The position numbers and the translations under genes were made by a program. A stretch of DNA of 64,000 nucleotides. It comes from Pseudarthrobacter sp. C4D7 (GTDB lineage Bacteria > Actinomycetota > Actinomycetes > Actinomycetales > Micrococcaceae). The notes beneath the pieces were generated by a model. It did no database searches. It had not been told where the DNA came from and saw only the letters and a list, made by a program, of their open reading frames with translations. Numbering within the stretch: the first letter of the stretch is position 1; each line of letters begins with the position of its first letter. Positions 44,054 through 53,339 of the stretch are shown piece after piece. The stretch covers positions 62,001 to 126,000 of the forward strand of contig NZ_JABFMW010000001.1 of assembly GCF_013359725.1 (NCBI RefSeq). The letters run 5' to 3'.

Positions 44054-44344
44054 CTAGCCGTTCATGGGACCTTCGGCCCGCAGCTTCTCTGCACCGGGTC
44101 CCTCCACGTGGATGGTGCAGCGGACCACCAGCCGGCCGGGGGCGTTGTCGAGTTCCACGAGGGATTCGTCCGCGCTGAGGACGGTGAAGACCTCGGAGCC
44201 GGGGACAACGCCAACGCCTTTGGCTTGTGCCGTCTCACGGGCATTCGCCAAGGCCTCCCGCTGCAGCCCGTCCACATAGCCGCCGTCACCTTCACGGGCG
44301 GGGTCCCCGAAGGCCCAGCCGAACAATGTCCCTGTGTTTCCCAT
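44054..44344 (-). CDS. Small hypothetical protein, 96 aa
   Basis: I do not recognise it. Mixed alpha/beta appearance, no signal peptide or membrane helix; ends KLRAEGPMNG. I choose ATG 44344 since TAATAT lies exactly 7 nt upstream on the - strand, a good leaderless -10; the longer frame to 44413 would begin inside an inverted repeat. First gene of the operon with DUF1206. Confidence 0.7.
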   Translation of the reverse strand: MGNTGTLFGWAFGDPAREGDGGYVDGLQREALANARETAQAKGVGVVPGSEVFTVLSADESLVELDNAPGRLVVRCTIHVEGPGAEKLRAEGPMNG

Positions 44345-44396
44345 GGCCACGATATTACGCGGTTGCCCCTGCCAAGGACCGGGTTTCGTAATATTA

Positions 44397-44410
44397 GTAA
44401 GTGTGCTTAC
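44397..44410. promoter_or_regulatory. GTAAG-TGTG-CTTAC inverted repeat in a divergent promoter
   Basis: Perfect 5-bp arms around a 4-bp centre, about midway between the - strand operon start (44344) and the + strand gene at 44503. Likely a regulator site; the regulator is not known to me and is not evident nearby. Confidence 0.45.
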
Positions 44411-44502
44411 CATGGGCGGACCATACCTCGATGGAACACGGCACGTGAAGTCCGCGGCACACCGGTTCCCCGGAACCGATCACAACGTTAGGAACGCACA
44501 TC

Positions 44503-45042
44503 ATGGCAGGAAATCTCATTGCCCGTTCGGTACACGACCTGACGGCAGCAGCCTGGTTCGGTGGATCCCTGATGGGCGCCATCGGCCTCAACGGGGCAGC
44601 AGCCCAGGCCAAGGATCCCGCAGAACGCACCCGGCTCTCCAGTGCCGGCTGGATGAAGTGGGCGCCGTTCCAGACGGCGGCGTTCGCCACCCACCTGGCG
44701 GCGGACCTCGCCATTGCCTGGGAAAACAAGGGCCGCATCGCCAAGCAGGAGGGCGTGGCCCGCGATACCGCCATCAAGACGGCGGTGACCGTGGTGGGCG
44801 CCGCGGTGACCCTGTATTCAGGCATCCTGGGCAAGAAGGTGGAGAAGCTGGCCGGTGAGGGCGCCGAAGGTGCCACCGAACCGCACGCTGCGGCCTCCGA
44901 CGAATTGAAGTCAGCCCAGCAGCAGCTCAAGGCGCTCCAGTGGGCCATCCCCGGCTTTGCCGCCCTGGTGATCATCCTGGGCGCCAAGCACGGCGAGATG
45001 CAGCGCCCCAAGAACGTGATTTCGGGCCTGCTCCGCGACTAG
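44503..45042 (+). CDS. Small membrane protein of unknown function, 179 aa
   Basis: Three to four hydrophobic segments (around residues 15-30, 55-70, 90-108 and 150-165), separated by an acidic-to-helical stretch EKLAGEGAEGATEPHAAASDELKSAQQQLKAL that may form a coiled coil. No known domain recognised. TAGGA lies about 12 nt before the ATG. Divergent from the DUF1206 operon, sharing the GTAAG inverted repeat region; possibly stress related, but nothing in the sequence proves this. Confidence 0.78.
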   Translation: MAGNLIARSVHDLTAAAWFGGSLMGAIGLNGAAAQAKDPAERTRLSSAGWMKWAPFQTAAFATHLAADLAIAWENKGRIAKQEGVARDTAIKTAVTVVGAAVTLYSGILGKKVEKLAGEGAEGATEPHAAASDELKSAQQQLKALQWAIPGFAALVIILGAKHGEMQRPKNVISGLLRD

Positions 45043-45069
45043 CGGACCAGCACGACACAGAGCGGACGA

Positions 45070-45101
45070 CGGCGGCCCGGCACCACAGTGCCGGGCCGCC
45101 G
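45070..45101. terminator. Bidirectional terminator
   Basis: Perfect 14-bp stem CGGCGGCCCGGCAC / GTGCCGGGCCGCCG with loop CACA, between the + membrane-protein gene and the converging GntR gene. Confidence 0.8.
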
Positions 45102-45142
45102 GCATGTCCGCGGCGAGAAGAGCGCCGGTTCCACGTGCCCGG

Positions 45143-45823
45143 CTACTCGGCCAGCCACTCCGCGCACGAGTTCAAGTTCCGGTTCACGCTGGCCACGGCG
45201 GCGTCCCCGTCCCGCTGCGTGATGGCGTCCAGCAGCGTTTCATGGCCATCGCGGGGGAGTCCATTGAAGCCCGGCCGGGCCTGTTGCTTTAACAGGTCCT
45301 GATGGAATGCGGTCCCGAAGCTGGCGTACAGCTCGTGCAGCAGCGGGTTGCCGGATGCCCGGGCGATCCCCTCATGGAAGCTCCAGTCCGCGTCCGCCCA
45401 GGCCTCAACGTCGCCGTTGTTCCAGGCCTGGTCCCGGGCGGCGAGGAGCTCGCGCAGGCGGGCGACGTCGTCGTCCGTTGCATTGCGTGCGGCCAGCCGC
45501 GCAGCCTGGGTGTCCAGGCCCAGCCGGACTTCCAGGATGTGCTGCTCTGTATGGTCCTGGTACATGCGGCGGGCGGCCCCTGACATCTCGCTCGTGGCGC
45601 GCACATAGGTGCCGTCCCCGCGCCGCACCTCCAGCATTCCGCCGTGCGCCAGGGCCTTGATGGCTTCGCGAAGTGTGCCTCGGGAGACCCCCAGCCGGGC
45701 CATGAGTTCAGGTTCGGACGGGATGCGCTGGTCCAGCGGCCACTCGCCGGAGTGCACCATGTCCCGCAGTTTGGACGTGACCTCGGCAGCGAGCGGCTGG
45801 CGGGTGGACGGACTCAGGGCCAT
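45143..45823 (-). CDS. GntR-family (FadR/FCD type) regulator, 226 aa
   Basis: N-terminal winged helix (residues 8-75): PSEPELMARLGVSRGTLREAIKAL then MLEVRRGDGTYV. The C-terminal all-helical FCD ligand domain contains D/H residues typical of metal-dependent members (ARLRELLAAR, WADADWSFHEGIARASGN). It starts 4 bp after the stop of the MFS gene, so both are in one operon and it likely controls that transporter. Effector unknown. Confidence 0.92.
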   Translation of the reverse strand: MALSPSTRQPLAAEVTSKLRDMVHSGEWPLDQRIPSEPELMARLGVSRGTLREAIKALAHGGMLEVRRGDGTYVRATSEMSGAARRMYQDHTEQHILEVRLGLDTQAARLAARNATDDDVARLRELLAARDQAWNNGDVEAWADADWSFHEGIARASGNPLLHELYASFGTAFHQDLLKQQARPGFNGLPRDGHETLLDAITQRDGDAAVASVNRNLNSCAEWLAE

Positions 45824-45827
45824 GGCC

Positions 45828-47102
45828 TTACTTCCTGCCTGCAGGCGTGCCGGCCATCGCAGGACCGGTAATGAGGTGGGACACCACGATCTGCACCAGG
45901 GCCAGGGCCAGCAGCAGCACCAGCGGCAGGGACCAGCCGCCGGTGGCGCTGTGCAGCAGGCCCATGCCGAACGGGCCCGCGGTGGCCAGCAGATAACCCG
46001 ATGACTGGGCCAGGGTGGACAGCGCCGTGGTCTCGGCGGTGCTGGTCCCGCTGCGGCTGATCATCACCATCACCAGGGGGAAGATGCCCAGGCCGAAGCC
46101 CAGCAGGACGGCCGGGATGGCCGCCAGCGCTACCGGGAGGGCCAGCAGCGATGCGATCCCCGCCGCCATGGTGATGCTCACCAGGTAGAACGCGGGACGA
46201 AGCATCCGGGGCCGGGAGCCCAGGGCAATCAGCACCATACCCGCCGGCACGGACACCAGCTGCATGAGGCCGAACATCAGCCCGCTGTCCGCCGCGCTCA
46301 GGCCCATGGTGGTGAGCATGTAGGGGAACCAGCTCAACAGGGCGTAGGCCAGCAGGGCCTGCAGGGTGAAGATCGCGGTGAGGAGCTGGCCCTTGCGGGT
46401 GCGCAGCAGCGGCCAGGGGGACACATGCCCGGCAGCGGAGCGGACGGTGTGCCGGTGGGCGTGCAAGGCCACCGGAAGGAAGCCGAGGAAAGCGGCCACG
46501 GCGGCGATGCCCACGGCACCCACCGCGGCGGACGGGGAACCCAGCGCGTGTGCCAGCGGAACCACAGCCACCGACGTGAGGGTGCCGCCGGTGGTCATGG
46601 TGACCGTGTAGACGGCGGTCATCAGCGACGTGCGGGCCGCGAAGTGCTCGCGGATGAAGGACGGCATGGCCACGTTGCAGATGGCCAGGCCTGACATTCC
46701 CACCACGCTGCCGGCCACCAGCATGCCCGTGGCGGGGATGCCGCGGAGGAGGAGACCGCCGGCCAGCAGGGCGAGCGACAGGAGGATGGCCTTCTCCACG
46801 CCCATCCTTCCGGTGAGCCAGGAGGTGGCTGCGCCGGCCACTGCGAAGCAGAGGGTGGGGATGGAGGGGATGATCGCGGCCACCAGCACCCCGTAGCCCA
46901 GTACTTCCTGCAGATCGTGCAGCAGTGCAGATGCGCCCGTGATACCCGCACGCAGGTTCAGTCCGATCAGCACCAGCGCAACCACGCCGAAGACGACGGC
47001 GGATCGCGGCCTGGCAGCGGCGCCGCCGCCATTGGCGAAGGCATCCACGTGGTTGGCCGGGGGAGCGGAAGCGGGGGGAGTGGCGGTCATACCCTCCACC
47101 AT
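45828..47102 (-). CDS. CynX/NimT-like MFS transporter, 424 aa
   Basis: Twelve-helix transporter resembling the cyanate/nitroimidazole (CynX/NimT) group: LRAGITGASALLHDLQEVLGY after helix 1 is typical. Substrate unknown. Two starts compete: ATG 47102 (MVEGM), or ATG 47090 with GGAGGG just upstream and TATGGT 7 nt before it; the second is better supported by these signals and would give 420 aa. The reading frame stays open far upstream on this strand, but that part has no protein-like pattern. Followed by the GntR gene. Confidence 0.87.
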   Translation of the reverse strand: MVEGMTATPPASAPPANHVDAFANGGGAAARPRSAVVFGVVALVLIGLNLRAGITGASALLHDLQEVLGYGVLVAAIIPSIPTLCFAVAGAATSWLTGRMGVEKAILLSLALLAGGLLLRGIPATGMLVAGSVVGMSGLAICNVAMPSFIREHFAARTSLMTAVYTVTMTTGGTLTSVAVVPLAHALGSPSAAVGAVGIAAVAAFLGFLPVALHAHRHTVRSAAGHVSPWPLLRTRKGQLLTAIFTLQALLAYALLSWFPYMLTTMGLSAADSGLMFGLMQLVSVPAGMVLIALGSRPRMLRPAFYLVSITMAAGIASLLALPVALAAIPAVLLGFGLGIFPLVMVMISRSGTSTAETTALSTLAQSSGYLLATAGPFGMGLLHSATGGWSLPLVLLLALALVQIVVSHLITGPAMAGTPAGRK

Positions 47103-47226
47103 AAAGGTTAGACGTTTGATGTTTGAAGTTATGTGGCCCACCTCTCCGGCAGCCAGCTGCCTGCCATAGACTGCCAACGGACTGTCAGAGTGCCTGGCGC
47201 GGACCAGGCGGTGCGGAAGGACGGCT

Positions 47227-48807
47227 GTGGAAGCTTCCCGGGGACTCGAGATTGAGAAGAAGTACGACGTCGATGCCGGCGCCGTGGTGCCGCCACTGGA
47301 ACAGGTCGTGGGGGTGGCCAGGACAGGCAATCCGCACACCGACCTGCTTGAGGCGGTGTATTTCGACACCCCCGGCCAGGTCCTGGCGTCACGCCGCATC
47401 ACCTTGCGCCGCCGCACCGGCGGAAAGGACGCCGGGTGGCACCTGAAGATGCCGGCCGGGGCCGCAGCCGGCGAAGGGCCGCGGCAGCGGACTGAACTGC
47501 ACGCGCCCCTGGGCCGGCCCGACGCCGTGCCGGATTCCCTGCTGATCCACCTGCACGCGTACCTTCGGGGCGCCGTTCCCGCGCCGGTGGTGCGGCTGGA
47601 CACCAGGCGGACCACCTACCCCCTGTACGGGGAGCACGGCACCCACCTCGCTGACCTCGCGGACGACCACGTCAGCGCCGAACGGCTGGGGGAGGGCGGT
47701 ACGGACGCACGGCAGGAGTGGCGCGAGTGGGAGCTGGAGCTGGTCCATGGCGACCCCGGCCTCTTCGGGCCGGTTGAGGAACTGCTCGCGGCCGCCGGCG
47801 CCCGGCCGGCCGGGCATGCCTCCAAACTGGTGCGCGCCCTGGGTGCCGGGACAAAGGCGGGGAAGCGGGCCGCTGCCGGTGAGGCGGATGCCGGACCCGA
47901 AGGCACCCCTGCCCTGCTGGCCGGGAAGCGGGCCCCGGCCGCCGCCGTCGTCACCGTGTACCTGGCTGGGCAGATCGACCAGATCCTCGCCGGGGATGCC
48001 GCCGTCCGCGCGGAGGAACCCGAGGCCATCCATAACATGCGCTCCGCCACGCGGCGGATCCGGTCCGTCCTGGCGGCCTATGCCAAGCTCTATCGCGCAT
48101 CACCGGTGCGCAAGCTGCGGAGCGAACTGAAGTGGCTCGGCGGGCTGCTGGGCCAGCCGCGGGACGCCGAAGTCCTGCAGGCCCAGCTGCGGGACCAACT
48201 TGGCGGGCTGCCGGCCGGCGACGGCGTGGCCGGTGCCACGGCAACGGTGGAACAGCGCACGGGCGGGAATTACGACGCCGCGTACCGGCTCCTGCTCGAA
48301 GCCCTGGGATCGGGCCGATACTTCCGGCTCCTGGACAAGCTCGAGGATTTCCGGGACAACCCGCCCGTGCGCGCCGACGCAGTGGCACCGGGACGGCGGG
48401 CGGCGTCGAAAGCCGTGGACAAGGCTGCCAGGCGGCTGCAGCGCTCCCGCAAGGCCGCACGGCGCGCGCGGCGCGGCAGGGACCAGGAACTCGCGCTCCA
48501 CCGCGTGCGCAAGGACGCAAAACGCCTCCGGCACGTGGCTGAATCGGCGGTCCCGGTCCATGGCAAACGCGCCGGCAAGGTGGCCAAGGCCGCCCGCCGG
48601 CAGCAAAAGGTCCTGGGCCAGTTCCAAGACGCGGTGGTGGCCCGCGACCTGCTGGCAGCCATCGCCGACGAGCACAGTGAGCCCGCCACGGCGGACATCT
48701 ACACGGAACTGCTCAATCAGCAGGAGGAACGGATGGCCGCGGCCAAAGCCGGGTACCGCAAGGCCTGGAAGAAGTCGCGGGACCTGCTGCGCCGCAACGT
48801 GATCTGA
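47227..48807 (+). CDS. CYTH-CHAD domain protein, 526 aa
   Basis: Residues 1-205 are a CYTH (triphosphate tunnel) domain with the E-x-E-x-K signature as L-E-I-E-K-K-Y and later LRRRTGGKDAGWHLKMP. Residues 230-525 are a CHAD domain, helical and rich in His/Arg/Lys: IHNMRSATRRIRSVL, LHRVRKDAKRLRHVAE. CYTH proteins hydrolyse tri- or polyphosphates and CHAD binds polyphosphate, so an inorganic polyphosphate role is expected. GTG start with GGAAGGA upstream. Stands alone. Confidence 0.92.
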   Translation: MEASRGLEIEKKYDVDAGAVVPPLEQVVGVARTGNPHTDLLEAVYFDTPGQVLASRRITLRRRTGGKDAGWHLKMPAGAAAGEGPRQRTELHAPLGRPDAVPDSLLIHLHAYLRGAVPAPVVRLDTRRTTYPLYGEHGTHLADLADDHVSAERLGEGGTDARQEWREWELELVHGDPGLFGPVEELLAAAGARPAGHASKLVRALGAGTKAGKRAAAGEADAGPEGTPALLAGKRAPAAAVVTVYLAGQIDQILAGDAAVRAEEPEAIHNMRSATRRIRSVLAAYAKLYRASPVRKLRSELKWLGGLLGQPRDAEVLQAQLRDQLGGLPAGDGVAGATATVEQRTGGNYDAAYRLLLEALGSGRYFRLLDKLEDFRDNPPVRADAVAPGRRAASKAVDKAARRLQRSRKAARRARRGRDQELALHRVRKDAKRLRHVAESAVPVHGKRAGKVAKAARRQQKVLGQFQDAVVARDLLAAIADEHSEPATADIYTELLNQQEERMAAAKAGYRKAWKKSRDLLRRNVI

Positions 48808-48819
48808 CGCGGACCGGTC

Positions 48820-50256
48820 CTACTTGCCCTGCCGTGCCGACAACCTGGCCACGGCCAGGGCCAGCCAGAGCTGCACCCGGTCCGCGGTGACGGCGGGGTC
48901 GTACCCGGTCAGCTCGGTGATCTGCGCCAGCCGGTACCGGACCGTGTTGCGGTGCAGCGTCAGTTCCTCCGCCACCGCAGCCACCGAACCGTTGTTGTTC
49001 AGGTAGCTCTCCAGCGTTCCCATCAGCTCCGAGCCGTGCGCGGCATCGAAGGAGCGCAGGGGATTGAGGGACTCGTGGGCCATGTCGGCCAGCGGTACGT
49101 CCTCGCTGGCCAGCAGCAGCGAGGTCAGGCTGAGCCGCTCCGGTTCGTTGACGGGGAGCCCATGGCTGGCGGCGTCGCGGGCCTCAAAGTAGCTCCAGCG
49201 CAGCCCGTTGGGTTTGGTGTAGGCCCCGCCGATGCCGATCGTGGCGTGGATCCCAGCTTCGGCGAGGTGGTCGCTCAGCTTCCGTGCCAGCGCCGGCGCC
49301 GTCCCGCCGTCGTCGTTGACCACCAGCACCAGGTCCTTGCCCACGACGGCGGCCACCGCCTTCTCCAGTTCCTGCGGCACCGAGGTGCTCCCCAGGGCCG
49401 TCCCATGGGCTGCGGAGACGGCCAGCAGCACCACGTTCTTGCGGGTGCTGTTCACGCCCATGCCCGCCAGGCGGCGCTGTGCCTCGCTGGTCTCCAGGGC
49501 GCCGTGGATGACGTCCTCCAGCACCTGGCCGCACAGGGCGCGCTGGGCCTGCCGCTGCTTGACCATGTTGTTCAGCTCCACGCTGATCAGGTTCTGCGCG
49601 TACCCGATGATGCCCGTGTCCTCGAACGGCTGGCGCACCCACAGCGTGCAGGCGTCCCGCCGCCCGGTGGGCACGGGGTAGCTGGACCACGTATCGGCCG
49701 ACGGGTGGGCGCCGCCGCTGTTGTACAGCTGCGCGGTGAACTGGGTCAGCGCTATGTCCGTGCGCAGCATGCCGCCCAGGTTCTTCAGCAGTTCCGCCAG
49801 GCCGCCGCCGGTCAGCAACGCCCTGGCCAGCACCTGGTGCCCGGCGATCAGGCGTTCCAGCTTGGCGTAGTGGTCTGCCGACTGGGCATCGGCCACCAGT
49901 TTGGTAATGGCGATGAACGGGGTTTCGTAGGGCACTTCCACCACCGGCAGGCCCCACCTGTTGGCCTCGGCCAGGAGGGCCGGCGGCACCGCTTCATGGG
50001 ACAGGCCCACGCCAAACCCGATGCCCACCGCCCCGGCCCGCTGCACCTGGCGGACGAACCGGCGCTGCTCCGGGGCGGACCGCAGCCGCAGCCCCGTGGT
50101 GAGGACCAGCTCCCCGCCGTTGAGGAACCGCTGAGGATCCTCCAGTTCGGTCACCGCCACCCAGTTGATGTCCTGGTTCCAGGTGGTTTCCGCTACGCCC
50201 GCCTTGGACAGCTTCAGGGACGTCACGCCCACCAGGGCGGCAAGGGAAATGGCCAT
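48820..50256 (-). CDS. PucR-family transcriptional regulator, 478 aa
   Basis: N-terminal PucR domain (purine catabolism-like, about residues 1-125: LSKAGVAETTWNQDINWVAVTE, FLNGGELVLTTGLRL), a middle GGDEF-like sensor portion, and the C-terminal helix-turn-helix AEELTLHRNTVRYRLAQITELTG. Divergent from the aminobutyraldehyde dehydrogenase and GABA transaminase genes, so it probably activates them in response to putrescine, GABA or a related nitrogen source; effector not visible. Confidence 0.9.
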   Translation of the reverse strand: MAISLAALVGVTSLKLSKAGVAETTWNQDINWVAVTELEDPQRFLNGGELVLTTGLRLRSAPEQRRFVRQVQRAGAVGIGFGVGLSHEAVPPALLAEANRWGLPVVEVPYETPFIAITKLVADAQSADHYAKLERLIAGHQVLARALLTGGGLAELLKNLGGMLRTDIALTQFTAQLYNSGGAHPSADTWSSYPVPTGRRDACTLWVRQPFEDTGIIGYAQNLISVELNNMVKQRQAQRALCGQVLEDVIHGALETSEAQRRLAGMGVNSTRKNVVLLAVSAAHGTALGSTSVPQELEKAVAAVVGKDLVLVVNDDGGTAPALARKLSDHLAEAGIHATIGIGGAYTKPNGLRWSYFEARDAASHGLPVNEPERLSLTSLLLASEDVPLADMAHESLNPLRSFDAAHGSELMGTLESYLNNNGSVAAVAEELTLHRNTVRYRLAQITELTGYDPAVTADRVQLWLALAVARLSARQGK

Positions 50257-50296
50257 AAAGCAAGGATAAACGTGAGCTGGGCAACCGCACTAAACC

Positions 50297-50352
50297 CCCT
50301 TGGCAAGGGTGTGCAGGTGGCTATTCACCCCGCTTGGGCGCTGGAATAGGCT
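50297..50352 (+). promoter_or_regulatory. Divergent pucR / dehydrogenase promoter with inverted repeat
   Basis: CCCTTG-G-CAAGGG (50297-50309) is a perfect 6-bp inverted repeat. It lies upstream of TTCACC (50324-50329), 17 bp, TAGGCT (50347-50352), a plausible promoter for the + strand operon. An activator site for PucR is possible. Confidence 0.5.
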
Positions 50353-50423
50353 CAAGGCAGTTCCATCCATCCGTCCTGGTCTCCGCCAAACGCCGATGGC
50401 CCATACGAAAGAGGTTGCACACC

Positions 50424-51854
50424 GTGGTCCAAACCTTGCAGAACTTCATCAACGGGAAGTTCGTCACCCCAGCCGGCACCACCCTGCTGGACGTGGTCAA
50501 CCCCACCAACGGCGACGTGGTGGCCCATGCCCCGGTGTCGGTGCAGGCCGATGTGGACGCGGCCATGACGGCAGCCAAGGACGCCTTCAGGACCTGGAAG
50601 CACGTCACCCCGGGCCAGCGCCAGCTCATGCTGCTCAAGCTCGCCGACGCCATCGAGGCCAACAGCGACGAACTCGTCGAAGCCCAGCACCGCAACACCG
50701 GCCAGGTGCGCTCCCTCATCGCCTCCGAGGAAGTGGCTGCCGGCGCCGACCAGTTGCGCTTCTTCGCCGGTGCCGCCCGCATCCTGGAAGGCAAATCAGC
50801 CGGGGAGTACTTCGAGGGCCACACCTCCTACGTCCGCCGCGAACCCATCGGTGTGGTGGCCCAGGTGGCCCCGTGGAACTACCCCTTCCTGATGGCCATC
50901 TGGAAGATCGGTCCCGCGCTGGCCGCCGGCAACACCGTGGTGCTGAAGCCCTCCGACACCACCCCCGAGTCCACCCTGGTCCTGGCCCGCCTGGCCGGTG
51001 ACATCCTGCCCGCAGGCGTCCTGAACGTGGTGCTGGGCACCGGTGAAACCGGGGCCCTGATGGTGGAGCACAAGGTCCCCGGCCTGGTGTCCATCACGGG
51101 GTCCGTCCGCGCCGGCATCGCCGTTGCCTCCGGTGCCGCCAAAGGCCTCAAGCGCGCCCACCTGGAACTCGGCGGCAAAGCCCCGGCCATCGTGTTCGCC
51201 GACGCCGACATCAAGAAGAGCGCCGCCGCCATCGCCGAGTTCGCGTTCTTCAACGCGGGCCAGGACTGCACCGCGATCACCCGGGTGCTGGTGCAGGAAT
51301 CCGTGCACGACGACGTCGTGGCCGCCATGGTGGAACACACCAGGACCCTGCACACGGGCTCCCAGAACGACGAAGACAACTACTTCGGCCCGCTGAACAA
51401 CGTGAACCACTTCAACGCCGTGACCTCCGTGGTGGAGAACCTGCCGGCCAACTGCCGGATCGAAACCGGCGGCCACCGGGCAGGGGAGAAGGGCTACTTC
51501 TTCGAGCCCACCATCATCACCGGCGCCAAGCAGACCGACGACGTGGTCCAGAAGGAAACGTTCGGCCCCGTCATCACCGTCCAGAAGTTCAGTACCGAAG
51601 AAGAAGCGGTGGAACTTGCCAACGATGTGGACTACGCCCTGGCCTCCAGTGTCTGGACCACCAACCACGGCACCGCCATGCGCCTGAGCCGCGACCTGGA
51701 TTTCGGCGCCGTCTGGATCAACACCCACATCCTGCTCACCGCCGAAATGCCGCACGGCGGCTTCAAGCAGTCCGGCTACGGGAAGGACCTCTCCATGTAT
51801 GGCGTGGAGGACTACACGCGCATCAAGCACGTGATGTCCGCCCTCGACTCCTGA
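50424..51854 (+). CDS. Gamma-aminobutyraldehyde dehydrogenase, 476 aa
   Basis: NAD(P)-dependent aldehyde dehydrogenase. Catalytic Cys282 in G-Q-D-C-T-A and general base Glu248 in L-E-L-G-G-K lie 34 residues apart, as usual; the cofactor region PWNYPFLMAIWKIGPALAAGNTVVLKPS is present. Full length is typical. Pairing with a GABA transaminase gene suggests oxidation of 4-aminobutanal to GABA in putrescine breakdown (Prr/PatD type); other aminoaldehydes are possible. GTG start with GAGG about 9 nt upstream. A longer frame to 50334 crosses the promoter. Confidence 0.88.
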   Translation: MVQTLQNFINGKFVTPAGTTLLDVVNPTNGDVVAHAPVSVQADVDAAMTAAKDAFRTWKHVTPGQRQLMLLKLADAIEANSDELVEAQHRNTGQVRSLIASEEVAAGADQLRFFAGAARILEGKSAGEYFEGHTSYVRREPIGVVAQVAPWNYPFLMAIWKIGPALAAGNTVVLKPSDTTPESTLVLARLAGDILPAGVLNVVLGTGETGALMVEHKVPGLVSITGSVRAGIAVASGAAKGLKRAHLELGGKAPAIVFADADIKKSAAAIAEFAFFNAGQDCTAITRVLVQESVHDDVVAAMVEHTRTLHTGSQNDEDNYFGPLNNVNHFNAVTSVVENLPANCRIETGGHRAGEKGYFFEPTIITGAKQTDDVVQKETFGPVITVQKFSTEEEAVELANDVDYALASSVWTTNHGTAMRLSRDLDFGAVWINTHILLTAEMPHGGFKQSGYGKDLSMYGVEDYTRIKHVMSALDS

Positions 51855-51911
51855 CCGTTTCCCCGTCCTCCCAGCCTGCCTGGAATTCCGGAATCGTAGA
51901 AAGAAAGCACC

Positions 51912-53282
51912 ATGACCACCACCGCATCAGACATCACCTTCCGCCTGGACCAGAAGCGCAACGTCCAGGCCGACTTCCCGGGCCCCAAGTCCGTGGCACT
52001 GACTGAGCGCCGCAAGTCCGTGGTGGCTGCCGGCGTCGCCTCCAGCGTCCCGGTCTACGTTGCCGACGCCGACGGCGGCATCATCCACGACGTCGACGGC
52101 AACTCCTTCATCGACCTGGGCTCCGGCATCGCCGTGACCAGCGTGGGTGCATCCGATCCCGCCGTTGTGGGAGCAGTCAAGGAAGCCGTGGAGCACTTCA
52201 CGCACACGTGCTTCATGGTCACCCCCTACGAGGGCTACGTGGCCGTTGCCGAACAGCTGAACCGCCTCACCCCCGGCGACCACGAGAAGCGCACGGTCCT
52301 CTTCAACTCCGGCGCCGAGGCAGTGGAGAACGCTGTTAAGGTGGCCCGCCTCGCCACCGGCCGGGACGCCGTCGTCGCCTTCGACCACGCCTACCATGGC
52401 CGCACCAACCTGACCATGGCGCTGACCGCCAAGGCCATGCCGTACAAGACCAACTTCGGTCCGTTCGCTCCCGAGGTCTACCGCATGCCCATGAGCTACC
52501 CGTACCGCGAGGAAAACCCCGCGATCACGGGCGCCGAGGCTGCCAAGCGCGCCATCACCATGATCGAGAAGCAGATCGGCGGGGACCAGGTCGCCGCGAT
52601 CATCATCGAGCCCATCCAGGGCGAGGGCGGCTTTATTATCCCGGCCGAGGGTTTCCTGCCGGCACTGGCCGCCTGGGCCAAGGAAAAGGGCATCGTCTTC
52701 ATCGCGGACGAGGTCCAGTCCGGCTTCTGCCGCACCGGCGAATGGTTCGCCGTCAACCACGAAGGCGTCGTCCCGGACATCCTGACCATGGCCAAGGGCA
52801 TCGCCGGCGGCATGCCGCTGTCCGCTATCACCGGCCGCGCCGACCTCCTGGACGCCGTGCACCCCGGTGGCCTGGGCGGCACCTACGGCGGCAACCCGGT
52901 GGCCTGCGCCGCCGCCCTGGCGTCCATCGGTTCCATGGAGGAGTACGACCTGAACGGCCGCGCCCGCCACATCGAAGCCATCGCCACGGCACGCCTGCGC
53001 GACCTGCAGTCCGAGCTGGCCGGCGCCGGCAACGCCGTGATCGGCGACGTCCGCGGCCGAGGCGCCATGCTCGCCGTCGAACTCGTCCAGGCCGGTTCGA
53101 AGGAACCCAACCCGGACCTGACCAAGGCCGTCGCCGCCGCCTGCCTGAAGGAAGGCGTCATCATCCTCACCTGTGGCACGTACGGCAACGTCATCCGCCT
53201 GCTGCCTCCGCTGGTCATCACCGATGAACTGCTCGAAGACGGCCTGGAAGTCCTCGCCGCGGCCATCAAGGCCAACGCCTAG
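51912..53282 (+). CDS. gabT: 4-Aminobutyrate aminotransferase, 456 aa
   Basis: Class III PLP transaminase converting GABA and 2-oxoglutarate to succinate semialdehyde and glutamate. Marks: NSGAEAVENAVKVARLATGR, FDHAYHGRTNLTMALTAKAMPYK, IIEPIQGEGGF, FIADEVQSGFCRTG and the PLP lysine in M-A-K-G-I-A-G-G. Follows the dehydrogenase by 57 bp, with AGAAAGAAAG before the ATG; same operon. A strong intrinsic terminator follows. Succinate-semialdehyde dehydrogenase is not in the window. Confidence 0.93.
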   Translation: MTTTASDITFRLDQKRNVQADFPGPKSVALTERRKSVVAAGVASSVPVYVADADGGIIHDVDGNSFIDLGSGIAVTSVGASDPAVVGAVKEAVEHFTHTCFMVTPYEGYVAVAEQLNRLTPGDHEKRTVLFNSGAEAVENAVKVARLATGRDAVVAFDHAYHGRTNLTMALTAKAMPYKTNFGPFAPEVYRMPMSYPYREENPAITGAEAAKRAITMIEKQIGGDQVAAIIIEPIQGEGGFIIPAEGFLPALAAWAKEKGIVFIADEVQSGFCRTGEWFAVNHEGVVPDILTMAKGIAGGMPLSAITGRADLLDAVHPGGLGGTYGGNPVACAAALASIGSMEEYDLNGRARHIEAIATARLRDLQSELAGAGNAVIGDVRGRGAMLAVELVQAGSKEPNPDLTKAVAAACLKEGVIILTCGTYGNVIRLLPPLVITDELLEDGLEVLAAAIKANA

Positions 53283-53305
53283 CAGCCCCACTCCGGAGTA
53301 CCGGG

Positions 53306-53338
53306 AAAGGCAGCACCCCGCCGGGGTGCTGCCTTTTT
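53306..53338 (+). terminator. Intrinsic terminator after gabT
   Basis: AAAGGCAGCACCCC pairs with GGGGTGCTGCCTTT (14 bp) around a 3-nt loop, ending in a T-run. Confidence 0.9.
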
Positions 53339-53339
53339 C

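Noticed and set aside
47103-47615. Long upstream extension of the CynX-like MFS frame
   Set aside because: Overlaps the start of the CYTH-CHAD gene on the other strand and has Arg/Ser/Pro-rich nonsense composition before the first helix.
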